Origin: Cacajao melanocephalus
Lineage: Eukaryota; Chordata; Mammalia; Primates; Pitheciidae
Assembly (NCBI GenBank): GCA_963573385.1
Contig: CAUYLG010066086.1
Span: 62,001-126,000 of the forward strand
Reading direction: 5' to 3'
DNA length: 64,000 nt
Made by a program: the position numbers and the translations under genes. Below the pieces are notes generated by a model. It was not told the DNA's origin and made no database searches. It was given only the letters and a program-made list of their open reading frames with translations. Of the stretch, positions 45,955 through 64,000 are shown one piece after another. Within the stretch, counting starts at the first letter, position 1. Every line of letters begins with the position of its first letter.

Positions 45955-47937
45955 GAGTTTAATCTTGGTAGTATCCCCCCTAGGTCCTGCTGTGACACCT
46001 AGTGTTTCTCGGCCAGGGATACAAGGAGGAAGGAAGGAAGGAAGGAAACAAGAAAGGGCAGAAGGAAGAAAGGAACCCAAGGAAGGAGAAATACTGTTTT
46101 TACTCAAACATGTTTAAATACCAGAACTTTTTAGTAGGTGTGAAGTGCTCTGTTGAAATCACAGTAAGATTATAATAATATGGAACCCAGTGTCTGCCTC
46201 CTCTAAAAATAAAGGTCATTATTAACAAGAACTGAATAAAACCATCATCCGCCTGACTGCTGCCTCTTTCTATGCATTTCACAATCATGCATAGAAAGTG
46301 TCCGTTTCTATGTGTCATTTTTCTATGCATGGTTGTAAATCAAGTAGAAAAAAGATACTTACTGGGATTTAGGATTCAGATAAAGCTTGTTTCCTTGCAA
46401 CTGAGTCTCATTTCATTTTGATTCAGATCCCTAGTGTTGCTTGGGTTTCTCTATAGCTTTAAGACTGTGAAGGATGAAAAATAACAAATTGCTGCCTTAT
46501 CCCTTTGGAAGCACCATGACTTCTCTGGTATGTGAACATCTGTATGTTCTCTCCTTCGAGTGGGAACCTTGGTCATGTGACGCTGTTTCCTCCAAATATA
46601 ACATCCATCTGTCCGGATCTGGATTTTCCATTATCAAATAGATTCTGCAGCAGCCTGCAGCGGCTTCTGCTGCCTTCACTGCAAGGCTGCGATACTCCGC
46701 AGTCCTCAGTTGCTCACACTATGCGATTATAAGGATTCGGAGGAGGACAGTCAAAATGAAAATCAGTCTTGAAGTGGTAGCATGAGTGATTTCAATCAAC
46801 TGTGAAAAGATTTCCTGACCAAGAAGGTAACCTGACGACACAGGCTCAAAGACACGTGGTCTTAGTCCCAGGGCCTATGCAAAGCGCACAGCACAGGAAA
46901 TAAAGGGTTTCTTTCCTAAGACAGTCATATGTCAGATGCCAACAAAGCTATGATGGAATCGGATGCCCTTTGGGTATGTAGTTGATGTGAAAAAGAACCC
47001 ATTTGGAGGTTTACTTGGTAGGATTTGGGAACCTACTGAAAATAGGTAGATAGAATTGAGAGGGTATGGTCAAAGCAGGAGGCCTAGTCTAGAGAAACGC
47101 ATATGACCAGGTCCTAGGTTCCTCAAGATATGAAGTCTTCACTAGGAGTTCATATCCCTACAGTGTGGGTAGATTTCAGGGATTTAAATTATGTATAAAA
47201 TTTTGTACGTTTTCCTGTAACAAGAATCCATCCCTAGAAAGTAAAACTTTAACTGTACCTGACCAAGGAGTTAGACTCTCTAAGTAAGCAAAGAAGGAAG
47301 AACAAAAGCAGGGTCTGGTCCTGTGGAGGTAAAAGTGTGACAATGGGGGACATTGTGGAGGGCCAGGAAGTTAAAATTAACAGCCATTCAATCTGGAGAG
47401 GTGGGCCAGGTCAAATGTAAACAGTGAGGGTCCAGCGGCTGTGTTTATCTCCTCCCCCCAGCATACCCTGCTGTGAGCTCACAGACTTCTGAAGGGCAGA
47501 GACTTTATGATGTGGCACGATCAGATATCCTCTGGCTCTTGAATATTTAATGATGGGATGCCTTCCAGTTACTCACTTCCTTTGTTATTTATAGTTCCCA
47601 TGATCTCAATAGGATGGAGACGCTATGGCTTTATTCCAGAAACTGTCCTAGAGCAGGCCTGAGATAAAAACTAAAGGATGGAGGGTGGCAAACACATTGA
47701 CAGTGGAGGTGTAAATGGCAGCTACTTTCACAATCTGATGTGAGAAGCTTCAAGAACATCATTGTCCATTGATTTGCTGTAGACAATGTCAGATACCCCA
47801 CCATTGCCAGGATCCTTGAATGGTGTTAGAGCTTCGCTTCCACTACATGGGAAATACATCAGTCACCAACACTTTAGTGTGAATCAGTATTCTCTGTTTT
47901 CCTCAACTAATACTATGTTAAAAAGGCATGCTTTTAA
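45955..47937. other. Longest repeat-poor interior stretch
   Basis: Only a short GGAA microsatellite is recognised. About 46610-46740 is locally CpG- and GC-richer (tgcagcagcctgcagcggct). No frame above about 75 codons and no protein recognised. A weak L2-like phrase lies near 47480-47510. Confidence 0.55.
46024..46047 (+). repeat. (GGAA)n microsatellite
   Basis: Five uninterrupted aagg units, with ggaa and gaaa variants on both sides. Confidence 0.9.
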
Positions 47938-47949
47938 AAGAGTGAGGAG

Positions 47950-49575
<1,626 letters not shown>

Positions 49576-49666
49576 GTGGTTGCCACGAATCCTTCATACT
49601 TCCTGACTTCCATATTCAGGGAGAGAGAAGTAACCGGCTTCTGGGCGCTCTTCCATAAGAACATGG

Positions 49667-49966
49667 GGCCAGGCGCAGTGGTTCACACGTGTGATACCAG
49701 CACTTTGGGAGGCCAAGGTGGGTGGATCACAAGGTCAGGAGTTTGAGACCAGCATGGCCAACATGGTGAAACCCCATCTCTACTAAAAATATAAAAAAAT
49801 TAGCTGGGCGTGGTGGCACACACCTGTAATCCCTGCTACTCAGGAGGCTGAGGCAGGAGAATCACTGGAACCTGGAAGGCAGAGGTTCCAGTGAGCTGAG
49901 ATCACGACACTGCCCTCCAGCCTTGGCTACAGAGCAGGACTCCATCTAAAAAAAAAAAAAAAAAAA
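49667..49966 (+). mobile_element. Alu, sense, first of a pair inside one TSD
   Basis: ggccaggcgcagtggttcac to an 18-A tail. The upstream TSD copy aagaacatgg is at 49657-49666. The 27 bp after its tail (gagtccttaatgaaacacaa and on) do not repeat the upstream flank. Confidence 0.95.
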
Positions 49967-49993
49967 GAGTCCTTAATGAAACACAAATATTTA

Positions 49994-50303
49994 GACCGGG
50001 TGCAGTGGTTCACACCTGTAATCCCAGCACTTTGGGAAGCCAAGGCAGGCAGACCATGAGGTCAGGAGTTTGAGACCAACCTGGCCAACATAGTGAAACC
50101 CCGTCTCTACTAAAAATACAAAAAATTAGCCAGGTGTGGTGGCAGATGCCTGTAATTCCAGTTATAGGGGGGGTTTAGGCAGGAGAATTGCTTGAACCCG
50201 GAAGGCAGAAGCTGTAGCAAGCTGAGATTGCACCGCTGTGTTTGCACCACTGTACTCCAGCCCGGTGACATTTTGAGACTCTTTATCAAAAAAAAAAAAA
50301 AAA
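49994..50303 (+). mobile_element. Alu, sense, second of the pair
   Basis: gaccgggtgcagtggttcac to an 18-A tail, followed by the second copy of aagaacatgg at 50304-50313. A local G-run (ataggggggg) replaces the usual ctactcgggagg. Confidence 0.95.
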
Positions 50304-50313
50304 AAGAACATGG

Positions 50314-50654
50314 AACTTTATTTCCCAAAAGCTCACAGAAAATTAAATTTTCTGTGTCATTGTCCATAATTTGGTCACATGCCAGTTCTTGAATAATTTC
50401 CTGCAGTGGGGAAATGCCAAGTGTTGATTGGCATAAACCCAAACCAACAACCAATCTCTTTAGCAAGGGGGATGAGACTGGATTAAACAAACATGGCCCA
50501 CCCACGGAGCTGGAGGTGGAGTTAATTTTGTCCATGCCAAAGGACATAGCTGCTACCCAGTGGGAGAGAGAAAACAAATGTCCATTTTACTACTTTTTTA
50601 CTAGTTTTAGTTTTTGACAAATATTGAGAGTAAAGAAAAAAGGAACTACCGTAC
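50314..50654. other. Non-coding stretch
   Basis: Wording such as ttagcaagggggatgagact may be an old repeat, but I cannot assign it. Confidence 0.5.
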
Positions 50655-50830
50655 TTTGTGCCCTTTATGTTTTACGTATGCTGACCCATTCAAGCCTTAC
50701 ATCTTTTGTGGTATTATGATTTCCATTTACTGATAAGAAAACTAAGACATCAGTTAACTTATCTGTACACAGCTAGTAAAAGATAGAGCTGAAGCACAAA
50801 CCTAGCTCTGCCCACGTTCAAATGCTCTTA
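50655..50830 (-). mobile_element. MIR, antisense
   Basis: cccattcaagccttacatct, tccatttactgataagaaaa and acagctagtaaaagatagag in reverse MIR order. Confidence 0.6.
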
Positions 50831-50907
50831 CCAACTGTTGTCTGATAGATGATTAATAATCTATTGTCTGAGGATTCTATTGTTATTTATGAAAAGCAGA
50901 ACTCAAG

Positions 50908-50990
50908 TCATTTCAGCAAGCATTTATTGAATATCCACTCTGTATACGGAGCATTCTGCTGGGCCTTGCATTTCCCTAGGTAAGGTATAC
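50908..50990 (-). mobile_element. MIR-like fragment, antisense
   Basis: tcagcaagcatttattgaat, ccactctgtatacggagcat and tgctgggccttgc. Short. Confidence 0.4.
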
Positions 50991-51584
50991 CTAGAAGTGA
51001 ACAGAAATGTCCAGTCTGCAAAAAGAAATAACAATTAGATAGTGAAAGGCAAACAAATATAGAAATGTTTGTTCATTTATTTACTTATTTGGTTATTTTG
51101 GGAAATCCCATGTATTCTGTGACAACCATTGGGTTAGCCACTATTTGCTTAATACAGGGGTCACAAGTAGAAATGCTAATATTCAGGCAGAGAAAAAGTG
51201 TGATTGGGGAAATTGGTGAATGTGAGCTATGGAGGGTGCGTGCTCCATCCATAGACATCTAGAATTCAAGCTACCCATGCTTAGATTTAATTCACAGGTC
51301 TCAGTGTGCAAACTTTGGCTTAACAGGAGTTTGAGCATGGTTCCACATCAGATATGTGCTTTCACGGAAAATAAGTACAGTGCCACCTGCCTCAATCAGG
51401 TTAACCAATATTTGGCGTGTGTATCGTTATTCAACCATCCTCTCCACGCACACACACCTTACCCACCATGTCAGACATCACTCATCAATTGCTGCATTTT
51501 TTTAACCTCTGAATCTGAATATGCTCCCATAATTCTTATGTTTTACTCACCCCTATATCTTCAGCTTTTAAAATTGTTCAAAGA
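50991..51584. other. Non-coding stretch, unrecognised
   Basis: The 127-codon frame at 51229-51612 runs into the next Alu and resembles no protein I know. Confidence 0.55.
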
Positions 51585-51797
51585 GGCCAGGCACAGTGTC
51601 TTACACCTGTAATCCCAGGACTTTGAGAGGCTGAGGCGGGAGGATCCCTCCCTGAGCGGGAGGATCCAGCCCAGAAGTTCAAGACCCGCCTGTGCAACAC
51701 GGAAAAAAACCGTCTTTACAAAAAACACAAAAATTAGCCAGGCACGATGGCACATGCCTGTGGTCCCAGCTTCTCCAGAGGCTGGCGTGGGAGTGTA
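51585..51797 (+). mobile_element. Alu, sense, 3-prime-truncated, with an internal tandem duplication
   Basis: ggccaggcacagtgtcttac to gaggctggcgtgggag. gcgggaggatcc occurs at 51636-51647 and again at 51656-51667. No tail; it ends against the LTR-like sequence. Confidence 0.88.
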
Positions 51798-51929
51798 AGT
51801 GCCCAACTGCCTACACAGAGCCAATTTATCGAGAGAGGAGGAATTGCAATCCAGACAGTTTAATTCATAAGAGCTGGTTGTACAGGAAACTGATTTTATT
51901 ACTCAAATCAGTCTCCTCGATGATTGGAG

Positions 51930-51964
<35 letters not shown>

Positions 51965-52231
51965 CTGAGACGGAGTCTTGCTCTGTCATGCAGGCTGAAG
52001 TGCAATGGCGCAATCTCTGCCTCCCGGGTTCAAGTGATTCTCCTGCTTCAGCCTCCTTAGTAGCTGGGACTACAGGTGCCTGCCACCATGCCCAGCTAAT
52101 TTTTTGTATTTTTAGTAGAGACAGAGTTTCACCATATTGGCCAGGCTGGTCTCAAAATCCTGACCTCCTGATCTGCCTGCCTCAACCTCCCAAGGTGCTG
52201 GGATTACTGGCTTGAGCCACCGCGCTCCACC
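51930..52231 (-). mobile_element. Alu, antisense, with an 11-unit GTT tail
   Basis: tctgagacggagtcttgctc to ccaccgcgctccacc. The tail is a pure (GTT)11 run at 51931-51963. Flanks gattggagt and gatcagagt look like a diverged TSD. Confidence 0.94.
51931..51963 (+). repeat. (GTT)11 microsatellite in the Alu tail
   Basis: 33 uninterrupted bases of GTT, a likely polymorphic site. Confidence 0.97.
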
Positions 52232-52756
52232 AAGATCAGAGTTTTTAAGGTTAATTTGGTGGGGTGGGGGCCAGTGAGTTGGGAGTGTTGATTGGTTGGC
52301 TTGGAGATGAGATCAAAGAGGATTGAGCTGTCCTCTGAGTCAGTTCCTAGGTGGGGGCCATAGGACTGGTTGGCAGGTCCAGGTGGGGCCATCCGGTTGT
52401 CAGAAATGCAAAAACCTGAAAAAGGCCAATCTTAGGTTCTGCAATAATGATGATGTCTTCTAGGATGATTAAGGAAGTTACAAATCTTGTGACCTCTGGA
52501 ATAATGGCCGTTAATTATTTAGAATTCAAGCCTCTGTCATCCTAACTTGGAGGCCTTTCATTTGTTCTACAAGAACAGCTTAGTTTGGGGAAGGGCCATT
52601 ATTTAAACTATCGACTAAATTTCTCCCAAAGTTAGCTCAGCCTATGCCCCGGAATGAGCACAGCCAACCTGTGATCTAGAGCCAAGATGGAGTCACCCAT
52701 GTCAGATTTCTCTCACTGTCATAATTTCTTCAGTTATAATTTTTACAAAGGTGGTT

Positions 52757-52858
52757 TCAGGAGGATCACTTGAACCTGGGAGGGTGAGGCTGCAGTGAAC
52801 TGTGATCATGCCTGGGTGACAGAGTGAGACCCTGTATAAAAAAAAAAAAAAAAAAAAA
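52757..52858 (+). mobile_element. Alu 3-prime fragment, sense
   Basis: ggaggatcacttgaacctgg to ccctgtataaaaaa. Only the last part of the right monomer and a 20-A tail. Confidence 0.9.
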
Positions 52859-53148
<290 letters not shown>

Positions 53149-53179
53149 AGAAATTGTGCAAAGTACATCAAAGGCAAAT

Positions 53180-53445
53180 AGTAATAGTGCATTTATGTAC
53201 CTATTTATGTAAGATTTGCCTGACACAATTCTAAACATTTTACTATGTCTTTACTCTTTTATTTCTCATAATCTCTAGAATGTAGATAGTATTATCTCTC
53301 TTTTACATGTGAGTAAGCTAAAAAAGAAAGAGCTTTAACAGCTTGCCCAAGGTCATCTGGCTGGTAGGGATGGAACCAAAATTTGAACTTGAGTTGTCCA
53401 GAGCCATGTGTGTAATCTTAACACTTCATTATATTGTTTTTACCA
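53180..53445 (-). mobile_element. MIR, antisense
   Basis: tttgcctgacacaattctaa, ctcttttacatgtgagtaag, gcttgcccaaggtcatctgg and ccagagccatgtgtgtaatc in reverse MIR order. Confidence 0.65.
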
Positions 53446-53642
53446 CACCGTAACAAACACATGAATTCTTCACAACGTGAAGGTCCTGATGACTCTGCCA
53501 ATCAACCACATTGATCAACTTCTTTAGGTGATGAACAGTTACAATTTTAGAATTTATTTTGAGGCTACTTCTATTTAATGTGACCCATTCTATGTGGCTG
53601 AAATATGAGAAAATTAAGATTGCTTAAGTAATATCTCAGTGA

Positions 53643-54036
<394 letters not shown>

Positions 54037-54180
54037 AAAATTACTTCTTTCAGTAAAGCATTCGTTTTCTTGTTTTTGAGGCAAGGTGCTAATATGAGAA
54101 TTTGTGTTCAATAAAACAATCTGACATTATTTCTATTTCAGTGCTAATGAAGGAAGGAAGAGGTAGAAATGACAAGAGAA

Positions 54181-54292
54181 ATTTTTTTTTCTTTTTATTG
54201 AGATGGAGTCTCATTCTGTCACCCAGGCTGGAGTATACAGTGGTGCGATCTCAGTTCACTGCAACCTCTGCCACCTGGGTTCAGGTGATTCA
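54181..54292 (-). mobile_element. 5-prime-truncated Alu, antisense
   Basis: ttattgagatggagtctcat to gggttcaggtgattca, so only the last 100 or so bases of an Alu. TSD acaagagaa at 54172-54180 and 54293-54301. Confidence 0.93.
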
Positions 54293-54708
54293 ACAAGAGA
54301 ATTTTAAAAAAAAAAATTATTTAATCTGTTTTGGAACAGGACATCCTATGGCACCTTGAAGCAGGTTCTTCTTGGTGGACCAGAGATCAAGTAATTAGTG
54401 TGAATGAGATGATGTCAGAATAAATTACAAAGAGATAAGAATAAACTGCCAACTAGAATGAGATTTGAGTCTACTTTGTTATTCCAAAATATTTCTACCT
54501 ATAGTGACCCATCCTATTACTAAATGTAGAAAGACTGACAATATCAACTGTCTGAAAGGTTGTAGAGCAACTGGAACCTTCTTATGTTGCTGGTAGAAAT
54601 GGAAATGGTACAATTACTTGGGAAAACTGTTTAGAAGTTTCTTATAAATTTAAGGCTACACTTATCCTATGACCCAAAATTCTACTTCTAAATATTACCC
54701 AAGAAAAG

Positions 54709-55367
<659 letters not shown>

Positions 55368-55393
55368 TTATGCTGAGCAAAAAAGGCAGACAC

Positions 55394-55691
55394 TGGCCGG
55401 CCTCGGATCACACCTGTAATCCCAGCACTTTGGGAGGCCCAGGAGGGCAGATCACGAGGTCAGGAGTTGAAGACCAGCCTGGCCAACATGGTGAAACCCT
55501 GTCTCTACTAAAAATACAGAAATCAGCTGGGTGTGGTGGCGCACACCTGTAATCCCAGCTACTCAGGAGGCTGAGGCAGGAGAATTGCTTGAACCCGGGA
55601 AGCAGAGGTTACGGTGAGACGAGATCACACCATTGCACTCCAGCTTGGGTGACAGAGCAATACTCTATCTCAAAAAAAAAAAAAAAAAAAG
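55394..55691 (+). mobile_element. Alu, sense, inside the L1
   Basis: tggccggcctcggatcacac to a 19-A tail. Complete. Confidence 0.94.
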
Positions 55692-55745
55692 CAAACATGA
55701 AAAAGAACACACGGGTTGATACCTTTATATGAAGTCCAAGAATAA

Positions 55746-56188
<443 letters not shown>

Positions 56189-56285
56189 TGTATATATTTG
56201 TCAAAACTCATCAAACTGCAAGCTTAAGAGCTATGCACTTTACTGTATGTAATTTATACTCCCATAGAAGATAAAAATATAAAAA

Positions 56286-56629
56286 GTAAAGTGACTTATT
56301 ATAGCTATAAAAGTAAACTTTTGACCGTACTCAACTTGATCTTATCTCCTTAATATGGTCTACTTTAAAATTAATTTATCATGTGGGCTGATCAGAAACT
56401 GTCATCATTTGGGCTAAAGGTACACTTGATAAAAGCATGCATAAAGGTCCATAGTTCATCTCTTTCCTATTGAATACTTCTACTCATTTTTTAAAATCCT
56501 AAATATGTTTTCTACGTTAGTAATGAGAATAGCAATGAATTTAGGCATGTCTGTTGAATTCAGGCGATACCTAGTCAGTTAGCATTCTGAGTCACTAAAG
56601 GTATCATTGTTCACTTTGGGGTTAAAATT
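56286..56629. other. Non-coding stretch, AT-rich
   Basis: No repeat family recognised beyond the L1 that ends here. Confidence 0.55.
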
Positions 56630-56639
56630 TTCTAGAAGG

Positions 56640-58316
<1,677 letters not shown>

Positions 58317-58521
58317 TCAAGAGGGAGTTCAGCCTCCCAGCCTCAAGCACAAAGAGGGCAGCATCAAGCACAAAGCCACCATGGGACTGCCTCAAACCTG
58401 CCGGTAAGTCTGGAAAAGTGATTGTTTCAAACAGAGGTAAAGCTAATGTATTTATACTCTTGTGCCTATAAATCAATGGTTAAAGGCCATCTCACAAGTG
58501 GGTAAATGTCCAGAATCTTCT

Positions 58522-58831
58522 GAGTTTTAGGGGGTTTCCTTGTCTCACTTGACAGATAGGGTCTCACTCAGTCACCCAGGCTTTAGTGCAGTGGTGAAAT
58601 CTTGGCTCACTGCAGCCTCAACCTCCCTGGCTCAATCCTCCCACCTCAGCCTCCCTAGTAGCTGGGACTACAGGCACATACCACCATGCCTGGCTAATTT
58701 TTGTACTTTTTGTAGCGATACAATCTTGCCATGTTGCCCAGGCTAGTCTCAAACTCCCAGGCTCAAGTGATCCTCCCACCTCTGCTTCCGAAAGTGCTGG
58801 GATTACAGGCATGAGCCATCGCTTTTGGCCC
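58522..58831 (-). mobile_element. Alu, antisense, AluJ-like
   Basis: cagatagggtctcactcagt to ccatcgcttttggcc. TSD ccagaatcttct at 58510-58521 and 58832-58843. Confidence 0.95.
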
Positions 58832-58843
58832 CCAGAATCTTCT

Positions 58844-59342
58844 AGCCCTTCAGGCACACAGGCAAAGGTAGCTTTGGTAACCTGATGGCAATTGTCTAAT
58901 AAAGACACCCAGGTTTGGATTGTTATTTTGCCCACCCCCTATTCAAGATGGAGTCACTCTGATTCAAACACCTCTGACAATAACCTCTTGGGTTCCTTTT
59001 GGTGCCCACCACATATTTTATGTAGTACCCTAAATTTATGATTCTATTTGTCACCTCTTCCTTTATTGTGTTTTGTTTTTAGGATGAGAGCTATGGGGCT
59101 GACAACACATCTGACATTATTATAATTAGCATGTAATAAACAGTGAGGACGACCAGAAGTCACCTTTGTCATCATGCTGGTTTTGGTGGGATTTGGCTGG
59201 TTCTTTACCATGTATTATAAACTTTCCTAGGATTCCCCAGCAGATTTTTCCTCATACCTTGTTGACCAGAGCTTGACCACTTGGCTTCTCTAACAGTAAG
59301 GGAAGCCAGAAAAGCAAGTATCTAGTGACAAGAAGGTAACAA
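58844..59342. other. Non-coding stretch, unrecognised
   Basis: No repeat family or protein recognised. Confidence 0.55.
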
Positions 59343-59446
59343 GGGCCAGGCACAGTGGCTCACCCTTATAATTCTAGCACTTTGGGAGACCAAGGCAGGA
59401 GGATTGCTTGAGGTCAGGATTTTGAGACCAGTCTGGGCAACATACC
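59343..59446 (+). mobile_element. Alu left-monomer fragment, sense
   Basis: gggccaggcacagtggctca to gaccagtctgggcaacat, then a sharp stop without an A-tail. Confidence 0.88.
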
Positions 59447-59650
59447 CCGTTTTCATCCTCCTGCCTAACTTCCTGAACTGTTTTTCATCCCTGAAGCATC
59501 CCCCAAGGATAAGAACATGTAAGAAACCCTCAGAGAAGTGGAAATCTCAAATGACAAAGAGATGGCGCTATTAAAAAATGAGTATTTGACATGAGGGGAC
59601 ACTAGTGTGCAATTATTTTGATAGGATTATCATTTAAATGTGGTTTCTTT

Positions 59651-59940
59651 TTGTGTGTGTGAGACAGAGCCTTGCTCTCTGGCCCAGGCTGGAGTGCAGT
59701 GGCGTGATCTTGGCTCACTGCAACCTCCGCCTCCCAGGTTCAAGAGATTCTCCTTCTCAGCCTCCCAAATAGCTGTGACTACAGGCGTGTGCTGCCATGC
59801 CTGGCTAATTTTTTGTATTTTTGGTAGAGACGGGGTTTCACCATGTTAGCCAGGATGGTCTCGGTCTCCTGACCTCGTGATCCACCTGTCTCAGCCTCCC
59901 AAAGTCCTGGGATTACAGGCGTGAGCCACTGCGCCCAGCC
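59651..59940 (-). mobile_element. Alu, antisense, full length
   Basis: gtgtgtgtgagacagagcct to actgcgcccagcc. Perfect 16-bp TSD taaatgtggtttcttt at 59635-59650 and 59941-59956. Confidence 0.96.
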
Positions 59941-59956
59941 TAAATGTGGTTTCTTT

Positions 59957-60376
59957 AACAGTTTGAAAAAAAACACACGCTTACATGCTTGCTCCAAAGT
60001 GAGGACAAATATCTTCATTAAAAAGCTAGCTTACTTTTGGTAGCTGCCATATGATGCTCTTGCTAATAAGCATAACAAGGTTGAAAAAAAAGATTTCTCA
60101 CTTTCTTAGCAGCATTATTATGCACCAAATTTCAAATATATATTCATCATGTGCTTAGATTAAATGTATTAAACAAAAGCTACTATGTGATCAATAAATG
60201 CACAAATATAAATGGTTATAAGTATATTTATAAGCATGTTTATTTATAAGTATATTTATATTAATTTATAATACATAATGATATACTATTTATTATGTAT
60301 ACATATAAAATTATATTTTCTATATATGTATATACACACATACAATTTTGCATAACCCAATGAAAAGCCTAGAATA
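59957..60376. other. AT-rich non-coding stretch
   Basis: Between about 60218 and 60345 it is a low-complexity TATA/TTTATA-rich tract. Nothing else recognised. Confidence 0.6.
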
Positions 60377-60679
60377 GCTTTTTTTTTTTCTTCAGACAGT
60401 CTCACTCTGTCGCCAGATGCCAGGCTGGAGTGCAGTGGCGCCATCTTGGCTCACTGCAACCTCTGCCTCCCAGGCTCAAGGAATTCTCCTGCTCAGCCTC
60501 CCAAGTAGCTGGAACTACAGGTGCGTGCCACCACGCCCAGCTAATTTTTTTTTTGTATTTTTAGTACAGATGGGGTTTCACCATGTTGGCCAGGATGGTC
60601 TCAATCTCTTGACCTCGTGATGTGCCCGCCTCAGCCTCCCAAAGTGTTGAGATTACAGGCGTGAGCCACCGTACCCGGC
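60377..60679 (-). mobile_element. Alu, antisense, with a 7-nt insertion
   Basis: T-run, cagacagtctcactctgtcg to accgtacccggct. At the usual gtcgcccaggctgg it reads gtcgccagatgccaggctgg, so 7 extra bases. It also has ctcctgctcagcctcc with one base missing. gaatagct lies on both sides. Confidence 0.95.
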
Positions 60680-60769
60680 TGAATAGCTACTTTTTTTGAG
60701 CCACAAAGATGTTGGTGAAAATATAAATGTTATTACTGATTCTAGTATTTATTCCTTTCTTTTTTCTTG

Positions 60770-61395
<626 letters not shown>

Positions 61396-61409
61396 AGGAT
61401 ATGGATTTT

Positions 61410-64000
<2,591 letters not shown>

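Larger units (their letters stand above)
51798..52756 (-). mobile_element. Probable ERV LTR, antisense, split by an Alu
   Basis: ccaatttatcgagagaggag, actcaaatcagtctcctcga, then after the Alu gatcagagtttttaaggtta, atttggtggggtgg, cgactaaatttctcccaaag, gccaagatggagtcacccat and aatttttacaaaggtggttt follow an LTR I recall in this order on the minus strand. Family not named. No viral genes. Confidence 0.5.

Noticed and set aside
50110..50577. 155-codon minus-strand frame
   Set aside because: Its second half is antisense Alu; the remainder shows no similarity to known proteins.
60218..60345. AT-rich tract as a replication origin or matrix attachment site
   Set aside because: AT richness alone does not support either; no further motif was seen.

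Overview
This is vertebrate nuclear DNA from a primate, most likely human. The evidence is about 65 Alu elements or Alu pieces (some AluY-like, many AluS- and AluJ-like), L1 3-prime ends of primate type, and older MIR, L2, hAT-Charlie and LTR relics. The Alus cover roughly a quarter of the window by my hand tally. I see no bacterial or viral gene organisation, no rRNA or tRNA, no CRISPR array, and no multi-exon protein-coding gene I can support. The window reads as intergenic or intronic DNA. Nearly all long open frames lie inside Alus read in either direction.

Layout. 1-5.4 kb: low-repeat DNA, a hAT relic split by an Alu monomer, a 5-prime-truncated Alu with target-site duplications (TSDs), and a 5-prime-truncated L1 (3440-5159) with an Alu inside it. 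5.6-12.6 kb: an antisense MaLR LTR, L2/MIR/hAT relics and scattered Alus. 12.6-15.3 kb: Alu-rich, with a strong C-tract. 17.2-20.1 kb: a large inverted repeat (arms 17201-18019 and 19370-20081, about 93% identical where I aligned them) around a 1.35 kb spacer packed with same-strand Alus. 20.4-25.5 kb: Alus and unrecognised DNA. 25.9-26.3 kb: antisense RPS20 processed pseudogene. 27.5-30 kb: two antisense old L1 remnants. 31.0-31.4 kb: an unidentified stretch that reads like decayed coding sequence on the minus strand. 33.5-33.9 kb: an RPS27 retrocopy with an unbroken 84-codon frame and 13-bp TSDs. 35.5-36.1 kb: tandem Alu pair. 37.1-38.3 kb: L1 with an internal deletion. 42.7-43.8 kb: MER5A interrupted by a solo ERV LTR that itself holds an Alu. 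45.3-45.9 and 49.7-50.3 kb: further tandem Alu pairs, each inside one TSD. 48.6-49.6 and 51.8-52.8 kb: LTR remnants. 54.5-56.3 kb: an old L1 cut up by Alus, one of them trimeric. 59.6-61.4 kb: four antisense Alus in a row. 62.4-64 kb: no recognised repeat.

The parts do not form a working pathway. The history is one of layered insertion: MIR, L2 and hAT first, then old L1s and LTRs, then Alus and retrocopies. The most unusual structure is the inverted duplication. Each arm carries an Alu insertion that the other arm lacks. Family names rest on remembered consensus sequences; no search was run.
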